A stretch of 64,000 nucleotides of DNA, taken from Sequoia sempervirens (lineage: Eukaryota; Streptophyta; Pinopsida; Cupressales; Cupressaceae). The stretch covers positions 118,580,552 through 118,644,551 of the forward strand of contig VDFB02252616.1 of the NCBI GenBank assembly GCA_007258455.2, written 5' to 3'. How positions within the stretch are numbered: position 1 is the first letter of the stretch; each line of letters begins with the position of its first letter. The notes under the pieces are model-generated. The model saw nothing but the letters and a program-made list of their open reading frames with translations. It was not told the DNA's origin and did not search any database. A program made the translations under genes and the position numbers. Positions 46,616 through 56,400 of this stretch are shown here, piece after piece.

Positions 46616-47830
46616 TGAGGCATTTTCCCATGGTGTCGAGTTTTTAGTTGATGGAAAAAGTGTCAAATGCATGAAGTGTAAAGTTGCAAGGGGGTGTAAA
46701 TTTTTCTATGTTTGTCGTGTGACCAAACTAATAGTTCCAACACATTTAGATGGGTGGGTTTATGCTAGGAATGGTCTTGTTTCACACCCAAACACGCCAA
46801 AAAATTTTGACCTACATTCTATTGGTGAAGTCGATTAAGAGACCAAAGTGTAAAAGGGTAGAAAACTTTGACGATATATTACTCAAAAACTGTGTCACTT
46901 AGAACATTCTATCTAAGGCTACAAGATCATGTAGGGGCCCTCTATAATAACCTCTCTCAATTTTTGATATTTGAGGCTTTTTCCTATGGTGTCGAGTTTT
47001 CAATTGATGGAAAAAGTGCCAAATGCATGTAGTGTAAAGTTGCAAGATGGTGTAAATTTCATTCCATTCATTGTGTGAACAAACTGATAGTTCCAACACA
47101 TTTGGATGATTGGGTTTATGCTAGGCAAGGTCATGTTTCACACCTAAACATGCCAAAACAATTTGAGCTACATTGTATTGACGAAGTCTCTTAAGAGACC
47201 AAAATGCAAAAAGGAAACAATCATTGAGGAGCTATTACTCAAAAACCATGTCACTCTGAAACATTTCGTCTGAGGCTATAGGATCATGTAAGTCCCCTCT
47301 GTAATAACCTCTCTTAGTTTTTGATATCTCTAAGGTGTTTACCTGTGGTGTTGAATTTTTAGTTGATGGAAAAAGTGTCAAATGCATGTAATGTAAAGTT
47401 TCAAGGTGATGTAACACGTCTAGATTGGTAGGTTTATGCTAGGAAAGGTCTTGTTTCGAATATAAACATGTTGAAACAACCTGAGCTACATTGTACTAGC
47501 AAAGTCTCTTAAGAGACCAAAGTGAAAAAAAGGCAGCAAAATTTGATGAACTATTACTCAGAAACCACATCACTTAGAAGCATTTTGACTGAGGCTATGG
47601 GATCATGTACGGTACCCCTACAATAATCTCTCTCAATTTTTGATATCTCTGAGGCATTTGTTCGTGGTGAAAGTTTTTCTAATGCTTCAAAAACCATCAA
47701 ATGCATGTAGTGTAAAGTTGTAAGGTGGGGTAATTTTTTTCTTTTTCTTCATGGGGCCAAACCATTAGCACCAAAACATATAGTTGGACACAACTATGCT
47801 AGGCATGGTCATCACCCTTCATTATAAAAG
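46616..47830. repeat. Tandem array, about 358 bp per unit, right part
   Basis: The array continues after solo LTR 2, with the landmark near 46720, 47077 and 47754. A unit at about 47415 has lost the landmark by a short deletion. The last unit degrades around 47760-47830. Confidence 0.87.
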
Positions 47831-48105
47831 GGTCATAGTCTTTCCTATTTGAAGGGTCACAACTTTTCACCTTTGAAATGTCACAACCTAAATCATATCA
47901 TCACTATTCATGAGAATCTAAATTAATTTATTTGAAGTATTGCCTAAGGTTGTATTCTTAATTGAATTCTTTGAGCATATTATGGTTTCTTTCTCAACAA
48001 TAAATTGCTCTCCCTTTTATGTTAGTGCTTATCAACCTAGAAAGAATTTCAACAAATAACATTTTTAATACACATGGAGTAATCTTATTGAAGATACATC
48101 CAATC
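47831..48105. other. Nothing recognised
   Basis: AT-rich sequence lies between the 358-bp array and the minisatellite, with a small GGGTCA(T/C)A repeat near 47830-47890. I see no gene. Confidence 0.4.
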
Positions 48106-48400
48106 ATGAAGCAAACAAATAGATATACATAATACAAAAAGTATGAGGCATACATGTGAATACACATACTAAATAAAGTATACACAGGAAGCATGAAGCA
48201 TACATGTGAATACATGTAATACATGAAGTCGACACAGGAATCATGAAGCATACATGTGAAAACATGAAGTATACATAGGAAGCATGAATCATACACGTGA
48301 ACACATGAAATATACACAAGAAGCATGAAGCATACACGTGAATGGTAGCATGAAGCATACATGTGGAATGGTAGCATGAAACATACATGTGGAATGGTAG
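48106..48400. repeat. Minisatellite of GAAGCATACATGTGAATACATG-like words
   Basis: The core GCATGAAGCATACATGTG recurs about eight times, alternating with ATACATGAAGTATACACAGGA. The two Cys/His/Tyr-rich minus-strand ORFs here (48104-48388 and 47994-48377) come from the repeat. CATACATGTG is nearly self-complementary, so the stretch could form hairpins. Confidence 0.85.
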
Positions 48401-49490
48401 ATGTCTTCCAAGAATTATATGAAAAACTTCTAGAGGTATGAGGTCACATGTAATAATGTCTTACTCATTTTTAGTTGCATACTTCAAAGTGCATTATATA
48501 ATTACATGAATTTCCTTACCATGCTACAATGATCCTATAGAGTATGGGATTAGATGTGTAGTGGTAGAGAGACATAGGTGTTAGATTGCATCATGCATTA
48601 TTATATTCATATGATTGATTTAATGTTCAATAATCTTATAGGAGAATAATGAAGCAAACAAATACATATTTACAATTATATAAAGGAGAAGTGCATGTAA
48701 TACAATTGGAATTTAAATATTTGAAGTAAACCAACTACAAATATCCATCGAAGCATGGATTTATAATGCAAATATGGACACCATCAATAAAAAAATGTGT
48801 ATTAAACAAATATCCATATAGGCGTACATCAATCTATGTTTATATAGGCGTACATCAAATATATAGGAATAAAATTTCAATTATATGCAATATAAAATAT
48901 ATGTCCACAAATGCCATATAGGCATACAACAAAGGAACCCAATAAAAAGTCATTCCCCTTTGGGTGAAGAAAATAGATCACAGGCGGCCTTTGATCTTCA
49001 AGGGAATGGAGGTGTATATGGGAGTGGTCTACTTCGAATTCAAGGGTTTCTCCTCCTATTTAGTTCATCGTGGAGCCTTAGCTGTTACATTAAAAATTAT
49101 AGATATTAATATATAGAAATTGCATTATAAAAATGAAATATTTAACAAAATAATCACTTACCGCCTCTAGATCTCTCTCCTCATTTTCCACAACAATAGG
49201 ATCAAGCTATGGCATTCTAATGTCCTATAGAAACCATCCAAATAAAAATTAAACTACAATCCAATAATCATTTGATTTTTCAATAATAAACAACTATAAC
49301 AATAAATGTAATTTGAAATTTACTAATCTTCCTCATATCATTGTCAAAGGCATCAAGCTATCAATTGTTGAATACACACCATGCTCCATTTCCATATGAA
49401 CATTGGGAGGTTTCTCTGCTTGCATCATTCTGAAAATAAAACAACATTAATTCAATTACGAAAAAATAGAATAGTGATGCAAATCACGGC
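48401..49490. other. Mostly unassigned; possible weak exons on the minus strand
   Basis: The minus strand has two short open pieces bounded by splice-like sites: 49155-49235 (VVENEERDLEAV before a GTAAGT donor) and 49335-49430 (RETSQCSYGNGAWCVFNN). They resemble the exon style of the pseudogene at 51283-52600, but they are short and contain stops. The plus-strand ORF at 48885-49109 has no motif. I would not call a gene. Confidence 0.3.
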
Positions 49491-49529
49491 TTATAATGTA
49501 TGATATAGTCAACAAATTTTTTGAGTACT

Positions 49530-51017
49530 TTGGTAGACATGTATGAAAAATGTGGTAGCATAGACAAGGCAATGAACTATTTGAATTTTTTTTTAGTGTA
49601 CTTGGATAAAATGCTTTGGTAGACATATATGGAAAATTTGTTAGCATAGACAAGGTAGTGAGCTATTTGAAAAAATTCCTCAAAGAAATGTGGTCTCATG
49701 GTGATTTGTCTATGTTATTGCTTAATATTATGCTTTGGTAGATTTTTTCCAAGCATCCATAGTTTGTTCAAATGCACCTATTTTAGGCTTTTAGCCATAG
49801 TAGAAAGGAAGTGAACTATTCAATAAAATTATTTGGTAGACATGTATGGAAAATATGGTAGCATAAACAAGGCATCCATCACCATAAGACCACATTTCTT
49901 TGAGGCATTTTTTCAAGCAGTTCACTGCCTTTTCTATGCTATTGCTTACTATCATGCTTTGATATATTTTTTCCAAGCATCCATGGTTTGTTTGAAAGCA
50001 CTTGTTTTAGGGTTTTGGCCATAGCAACAAGGAAGTGAACTGTTTGATAAAATGCTTTGGTAGACATGTATAGAAAATGTGGTAGCATAGACAAGGCAAT
50101 GAGCTGTTTGAAAAAATGCCTCAAAGAAATGTGGTCTTTGAGGCATTTTTTCAAACAACTATCACCATGAGACCACATTTCTTTGAGGATTTTTTTCAAA
50201 TAGCTCATTGCCTTGTCTATGCTATTGATTACTATTGTGCTTTGATATATTTTTTCCAAGTATCCATAGTTTATTTGAAAGCACCCACTTTAGGCTTTTA
50301 GCCATAGCAGCAAGACAGTGAACTATTTGATAAAATTCTTTGGTAAACATGTATGGAAAATGTGGTAGCATAGACAAGGCAGTGAGTTGTTTGAAAAAAT
50401 GCCTCAAGGAAATAGTATGATTTCATGGTATTCTTTCTCCTTGATAGACTCATTATACATTTGGTTTCTTGATATTTGACCTTGGGTATGATATGTATAA
50501 ATAGTTGTATAAATATTTTCTTCATAGGGTTCATTATCTTATTGATAAAAAAGGATAGTGTAATTATAGTCATTAGAGAAGGGTTTCTTTTTTCACTGGG
50601 GAACTCATCAAAGTAAGAATGAAGCATGATTATGAATATGGATTAACATGAACAATGAAATTATATAGATTTTGGATATAGGTTTTTGTTAGATAGGTCG
50701 GTGGATATTCCAATTTGGATGGTAGATTTATTGGACTTGGTAGATAATGGTTTTTATCTAAACCTTATGGGAATGTTGATAACATGGCATGGTAACATAT
50801 GGGAATGTTTTTGAGCAAGTTCTTGACACATATATTTTCTTGGATGATGCGAGACCACATTTCTTTGAGGAATTTTTTCAAGTAGTTGATTGCCTTGTCT
50901 ATGATATAGCTTACTATTATGCTTTGGTAGATTTTTTCCAAGTGTCCATAGCATAGACAAAGCAGTAAAATGTTTGAAAAAATTCCTCAATAAAATATGG
51001 TCTCATGGAATGCCATG
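49530..51017. pseudogene. PPR gene fragments in both orientations
   Basis: The plus strand encodes repeated versions of LVDMYGKCGSIDKA followed by MSYLKK near 49530, 49615, 49829, 50061 and 50337, with further pieces at 50947. The same sequence appears inverted at about 49866-49960, 50142-50260 and 50849-50930. LVDMYxKCGSIxxA followed by MPQRNVVSW is the signature of PLS-class pentatricopeptide repeat proteins, which act in organelle RNA processing. The MPQRNVVSW part survives only in a shifted frame (LKKCLKEMWS), because the run of A before ATG is one base short in most copies. No full repeat or start is present, so these are relics, probably amplified as part of a repeat. Confidence 0.75.
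50106..50156. repeat. Perfect 21-bp inverted repeat at a head-to-head junction of PPR fragments
   Basis: Positions 50106-50126 and 50136-50156 are exact reverse complements (arm GTTTGAAAAAATGCCTCAAA plus G) with a 9-base loop. This is where a plus-strand PPR fragment meets an inverted one. Confidence 0.9.
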
Positions 51018-51282
51018 AAAATAAAATGCAATTAAGAGTTTCTCCTAGTTATTAGTTATGCAATGTGAAGTAATTGCATAACTACTTATGTTGACTTTCT
51101 AAAAAACTATATTGTAATTGAATTTTTTTCATTTATCATCATCTAGTTATTAGTTATGCAATGTGAAGTAATGCTTTGAGTTTGAAAGATGTGCAATGCA
51201 ATGTAATCAACTATATGAATATAAACTACAAAAATCTATTAAGTACAATTCATTAGTTAAACTTTTTATTTTATTATTTGAG

Positions 51283-52600
51283 TGAAGCTTCAAATTCCGC
51301 CTCCACTGGGAGGTGTTGTTAAATATCCAAGATTAACCTATTCAACATCCAAAATCATATATTAGAATATAATTCATATAACAATGCTATTCACATGTAA
51401 TATTTATAATTGTTTACTAGTTACATACCTCCACAATACATGTCATCATATAATAGGGAGGTGGAGGACCATTGAAAGCTGAATGAATGCTATGATCCTA
51501 AAATTTCATTATAATCATTAAACTAAATTAGTTAATCTTGCATTTCAAAAATGAAATTTAATAAATTAAATTCAATGAACTTACTAATATTTACCTAGCT
51601 ATCAAGGTCAAAAGCCTCATTAAGGAGGGCATCTATCATCACCAACTGCTCAGTTGTAGATGTAGCCTATGCACGTGCATCTTGACTATGTGTGGGGTCA
51701 TAACCACAGGTTGAACCACAAACTGAACAAATATGGGGTGGAATCCTACTCACCAAAAACTCCCCCAACTCATGTTGTGCTACAGGACTGACATGCTCTA
51801 TGATGCTCTGGGTGAAGGAACTAATACATTGCAGTGTCATGACCTTAGCACTCTCCTTCACAATAGAAGGGATAGCCACATGCTCATAGGTTGGTCTAGC
51901 GAGTGCTTATCTCACCGGCCATTGTGGGTCAAGACATTCCCTTGGTATATCCTGTGCGAAGCCCCCACCTCTACCTTGGAAGACCTGCATATCAAAATAG
52001 TTTGGGACTTTATTAAGGACAAATTCATGGTAGAATTTCCTCATAAAATATTGCAAGACCTCATTATTATTCCATGGAGGATGGTCAAAAAGCATCCACC
52101 ACCTTTGCCAAAAATGGTTCTTTATCCCTTGGTGGTTGCACCGATGGATAGGGAACCTCTTTCTTGAAGGGTATATAAGTTTATTTGATTGTGGGTTTTT
52201 GAAAAGAGAACACAAGTCAAATTTTATAATTTTTTCATTTTTGACTTGTTTATAAGATAATTTATATGCATAGAATTGTCTAAAATCTCTCCTCTTATCC
52301 GAAAAAGTAGTTATTTTCTTTCTAATTGAATCTACATTCGATAAAATAAATTCAAGAGATTGAGCAAGCATAGCTCTATGCGAGGTTGAACTTGTAGGAT
52401 ATTTCAACCTTGCAATTATGTCCTCAATTTGTTTTTTTTTAATTTTTAATTTGCCCCATTAAATTTTCTTGTGTTCTAGGGGATATTGAGGAATTACTGG
52501 AGGTGTTTGTTGGGGTTTTTCTTCATCAGGTATTTTGTGTTTAGGCGATTCATGATTTTGAGGAGGAGGTCCATTATCAATTCCTAAAATTAAATAAATT
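51283..52600 (-). pseudogene. Multi-exon pseudogene of unknown family
   Basis: The main exon (about 52587 down to 51599) follows a plausible acceptor (TTTAATTTTAG) and stays in one frame for about 330 codons except for three stops, at 52459-52461, 51907-51909 and 51667-51669. It reads a Pro/Gln-rich N-part (PDEEKPQQTPPVIPQYPLE), a basic helix (KIKKKQIEDIIARLKYPTSS), SLEFILSNVDSIRKKITTFS, a Trp-rich part (NHFWQRWWMLFDHPPWNNN) and a Cys-containing part (PPHICSVCGSTCGYDP). A second exon at 51429-51497 has good splice sites (TTTTAG/GATCAT and GTGGAG/GTATGT) and is open (FNGPPPPYYMM). The last piece at about 51283-51340 could hold the C-terminus. A further open piece with a GTAAGT donor lies at 52665-52810. 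I do not recognise the protein. Confidence 0.5.
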
Positions 52601-52836
52601 TACATAAAAAAACATATTAAATCTACCTATTTAGTAATAAATTCACAAAAAAAAATCAAAACTTACTCCTTCGTCCTCCTTGACATTGTGGAAAATTTTT
52701 GGCGAAGATTCAACAATGATTTGGTGAAGAAATTGGTCTCCAATAATGTGAGTGCACTCTTGAGGGTTTGCAAACCATAGGTTTGCAACAAAATGAGGAA
52801 ATGTTGCTTCTTCTTTTTTATAATGAGCTATAATGT

Positions 52837-52932
52837 GCTCATGTTATAATGTGAGTGTGTTATGGGCTTGGTGTTGTCAAGCCTTAGGCTCGACAACACC
52901 AAGCCATAATGCGAACACATTATAATGCGAGC
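52837..52932. repeat. Long imperfect hairpin
   Basis: The inner arms 52865-52883 and 52887-52905 (GGCTTGGTGTTGTCAAGCC and its complement, one mismatch, 3-base loop TTA) are extended outwards by about 27 bp of weaker pairing (GCTCATGTTATAATGTG against CATTATAATGCGAGC). Many GTTATAATG(T/C)GAG words surround it. It could be a small foldback element or an expressed hairpin. Confidence 0.85.
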
Positions 52933-54090
52933 ATGTTATAACACAAGTGCATTATAACGCACTCACATTATGAATTTAAAAAAAAAATTAAGATGGTTGA
53001 CCACTTTTTGGACCCCCATCTTTTTGCACCCACCCAATTATCAAAGTAAAAAATTTACCATACTACAATACCATGTATACTATTTTGTTTCAAGAGAATG
53101 ATGAGGGTGTTGAATCACATATCTATTTTATCAATGTGTCTTTGAAAAATTATAAATTGAATTATTATATATTCTAATAACATTCTTATGCTATTTTCAA
53201 ATCTATTAAATGGTTTAAATTCTATTTTTTGATCCTCATTGTATTATATTTGGGTAAGTGCACCAAGTTGTGACACAAAAATGGCTCTTAAGATGCCACT
53301 TTTTTTCTAAAATTAGAAAAGTCTAATGTTTACGAGAAAATGAAGATAGTTACATTCAAAATTTGAAGATGCACCAAGAACAAGAGTTGAAGTGCTTCGA
53401 GTCTACTTTCTAAGCTACTAATTTTTTAAGAAAATAATTAAGATTAAGGGTTTCAAAAAGGGGGGCCACCAAAAGTGGTCCTATTTTTAGCAAAAAAAAA
53501 CATAGCTTCTATTGTGGTCTCCCTTTTCCATTAACTTTTTTTTTTAATTTCAAAAATCCAAACGGTGAGAAATTAATTAGCTAACGCCATGTAGTTTATC
53601 CAAATTCTATTTTTGAAGTGGACACATCCTGAAAAGATGAAATTTGAGCGTGTTCCCCCCTAATTTTTTTGAAAACTAATCAAAAATCAACTTTTTTTCC
53701 ATTACATGTAGAATGGAGTCTAGTTTATAAAAATGTAATTTGTTTCAAAATTTGATTAACAAGTAAAAATCTATACTAAAGCTAGCACATGTTGGTTTTT
53801 GACCAAAAATGGAGGCACTAACAAGAGAAGTTATGGATGAAAACCTTAACATAATCAAAATGTTAAAAAAATTATATGGTTACATAAGTAAGAGAGCCTA
53901 ACATCATCATGATTTTTTATAAACTTGCATTGAAATACGTGCAAACCTAAGGCTAGCACGATAAAAAATATGTGAAATTTTATTACCCTTTCAAAAAATC
54001 ACATCCTTGGCATGAAATGGTTGTCCAACCCTTTGTGTTGGATGCCCAAGGAAAAATACAAACCTTAGGCTTGGTATTTCCCAATACAAC
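52933..54090. other. Nothing recognised
   Basis: AT-rich sequence with poly-A/T runs. I find no ORF above 60 codons, no splice-bounded coding stretch and no repeat. Confidence 0.45.
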
Positions 54091-54100
54091 TAATTTGGTG

Positions 54101-54162
54101 AGCACCAAATTTGGCACTTGTCAAATACAATGAAACATTTGGCAAGTGCCAAATTTGGTGCT
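54101..54162. repeat. Hairpin with 26-bp arms at the left edge of the low-complexity block
   Basis: Positions 54101-54126 (AGCACCAAATTTGGCACTTG plus six bases) and 54137-54162 are reverse complements with one mismatch and a 10-base loop. The words AGCACCAAATTTGG are shared with the palindrome at 63181-63212. Confidence 0.9.
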
Positions 54163-54229
54163 GTCCAAATGTATTATATTGAAAAAAATACCAACTTCTC
54201 TGCTTTCTATTTGTCTCTCACTACCCCAC

Positions 54230-55120
54230 TTGGATAAGATTTAAAGTTTACGATTTATGATCGATGATGGATAGCTGAGGTTTTACCTTTAAGTCCCTCT
54301 TTGTCTCCTTCCCTCTTAACCAATACTTACCCTATTCTCTCTCAACCCTCTCTAGGTCCCTCCCACCCTCTATACCTTGCCTTCCCTCATTAACCCCATC
54401 TCCACCATTTCCTCCCTACCTCTCTCTTCTTCTATCTCCCTTTGTTATTTCTTCTCACCCATTTCTCTCTTTTCTCTCGATCTCTACATCTCCCTCCAAA
54501 CCTATCTCTCTATCCATATCCAATTCTCTCCCTCCTTATCTCATAACCCTCCTCTCTCCCCCTCTATCTCTCACCTCTCTCTCTCTCTCCCCATCTCCAA
54601 TTATCTCCAACCTTGTCTCATTACCCACCTCTCTCCCCCTCTATCTTTCATCGCTTTCTTTTTTCTCTCGTCTTCCCTTTCCATCCCCTTTCTAGGTCAT
54701 CACCTCTTTATCTCCTCCTTATTTCTCTCACTCCCTCCATGTGTACCTCTCCCTCCATTGCTTGTTACTCATCTATAGATACTTCCCTTTCACTCTCCCT
54801 CTCTTATCTCTCTCCCTTCTCTAAGTCTCCCCCAATCTCTCTCCCTATCTCCCTCTCTATGTTGTCTTCCATCCTTACCCCCATATATATCCTTGCCTCC
54901 CTACCTCTCTCTTCTTCTCTCTCCCTCTATTAGTGTTTCTTTCCCATCTATCTCCTTTCTCTTGATCACTACCTCTTCCTACCACCCTCTCTCTCTCTCT
55001 CTCTCTCTCTCTCCCTATCTCCATGACTCTCCCTCCGGCCCTCTTTACCTCTATACCTCTCCCTCCTTATCTCATTACACACCTCTCTCCCACCCTCTCT
55101 ACCTTCCCTTCCATCCTTAC
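54230..55120. repeat. Polypyrimidine CT/CCT-rich low-complexity region
   Basis: The plus strand is almost only C and T with some A (CTCTCTCCCTC words), including a pure (CT)n run near 54986-55013. The Ser/Leu/Pro-rich ORFs at 54377-55141 follow from this composition and are not genes. Confidence 0.88.
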
Positions 55121-55124
55121 GGTT

Positions 55125-55664
55125 TAATAGTTGAGGGTTGAGGGATTAGGGTTTAAGATATAAGGTTGAGGGTTTAATGTATAGGGTAGAGGAATGAGAG
55201 TTGAGGGTTATAGGGTTGATGGATTAGGTTTTAAGGCTTGAGGGTTTAAGGGTTGAGAGTTTCAGGTGTAGGGTTGATGGATTAGGGTTTAGGGTTGAGG
55301 GTTGAGATTTTAAGGGTTTAGGATTGAGGGTATAATCTATAGGGTTGAGGGTTGAGGGTTGAGGGAATAGGGTTTAAATTTTGTGGGTTTAGGGGTTAAG
55401 GGTTTAAGGGTTGATGAATTATAGTTTAAGGTATAGGGTTGAGGGGTTTGGTTTGAGGGTTGAGGGTTGAGGGTTTAAATGTTTAGGGTTTAAGGGTTGA
55501 GGCTTGATGGGTGAGGGTTTAAGGGTTGATGGTTGAGGGATTAGGGTTTAAGGGTCGAGGGTTTAGGGTTTAAGGATTGAGGGTTGAGGTATTAGGGATT
55601 AAGGGTTGAGGGTTGAGGGATTATGGTTTAAGGGTTAAGGGATTAGGGTTTAAGGTATAGGCTT
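55125..55664. repeat. Telomere-like minisatellite, left part
   Basis: Degenerate repeats of GGGTTTAAGGGTTGAGGGTT, GGGATTAGGGTTTAAGG and TTTAGGG/TTGAGGG words on the plus strand. TTTAGGG is the common plant telomere unit; here it is diluted with one-base variants and extra bases. The repeat is interrupted at 55665 by element D and resumes at 61160. Confidence 0.85.
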
Positions 55665-56378
55665 TGTTGGGATATGGTGTTGTGCTCCATTACATAAATT
55701 GATTTATCATATATCATAATTAAATAATTATTTCTAGTTGTGATGCACCTTGGTGGTGTGGATAATCACACTAGGTAATTATTTGGGGACCCACTTATGT
55801 TGTATTGTAACATTGTATTATTACTATTTATGTGGGAGACATGTAATAATAATATAATATTAGGGAAATATTAAATAAAGTGATGTCTTAGTACCCAATA
55901 TTAAATAAGGGGTTAGTGATTTTGTATTCACATAGTTTTGTAGTACATGGTTTCATCTTACCACTAGTTGTATTTTGTGTTAGCTTGTGTCTATAAAAGA
56001 AAACACGTGTAGTGGTTTAGGTTGGATGAGTGGGTTGGATGTCATTATTGAGTATTATTGTGGAGTGGATTTGTGAAGCATGGAATGTGATGTGTGGATT
56101 CATGCTTGGACACATGGGAATGGATTGGAGGGATCGATGCTTCAGAGGTATTCATTGTAACTCTTGTATTAGTTTATTGTTGAATAATATGATGGAGTGT
56201 GGATACTTTTGGAGGCTAGGTTTTTCCCTCTTGAGGGTTTTCCCAAGGTATATCTTGTGTTATCTTGTGGATTTTCTATTTGATCTATGCATTTTGGCAA
56301 CTTGTATACATGTTTATCTCTCATGGGTAATGTAGGAAATGAATTAAGATCATGGGTTAAATGCAATATTTCCTAACA
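55665..56378 (+). repeat. Element D 5' LTR
   Basis: It is 714 bp, with TG...CA ends (TGTTGG...CTAACA). It carries GTGATGCACCTTGGTGGTG, CTATAAAAGAAAACACGTG (a good TATA-like box near 55991-55998) and TCATGGGTTAAATGCAATAT before its end. The ORF at 56030-56335 lies in the LTR and is not called. Confidence 0.88.
55991..55998 (+). promoter_or_regulatory. Candidate TATA box in the element D 5' LTR
   Basis: CTATAAAAGAAAACACG is conserved in both LTRs (near 55991 and 60774). It is the best TATA-like motif I see in the window, placed mid-LTR as expected for the U3/R boundary. Confidence 0.5.
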
Positions 56379-56380
56379 AG

Positions 56381-56392
56381 TGGTATTAGAGC
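56381..56392 (+). other. Primer binding site of element D, initiator-Met tRNA type
   Basis: TGGTATTAGAGC begins two bases after the LTR. It differs by one base (a C-to-T change) from the common plant site TGGTATCAGAGC for initiator methionine tRNA. Confidence 0.85.
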
Positions 56393-56400
56393 TTTCACGG

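Noticed and set aside
44165..47830. A CRISPR-like array
   Set aside because: The units are about 358 bp and similar throughout, with no alternation of short repeats and unique spacers; the context is eukaryotic.
47994..48388. Cys/His/Tyr-rich ORFs that could pass for small cysteine-rich proteins
   Set aside because: They are translations of the GCATACATGTG minisatellite in two frames.
54377..55141. Three Ser/Leu/Pro-rich ORFs of 82-133 codons, which look like secreted proteins
   Set aside because: They follow directly from CT-repeat DNA, which is open in several frames at once.
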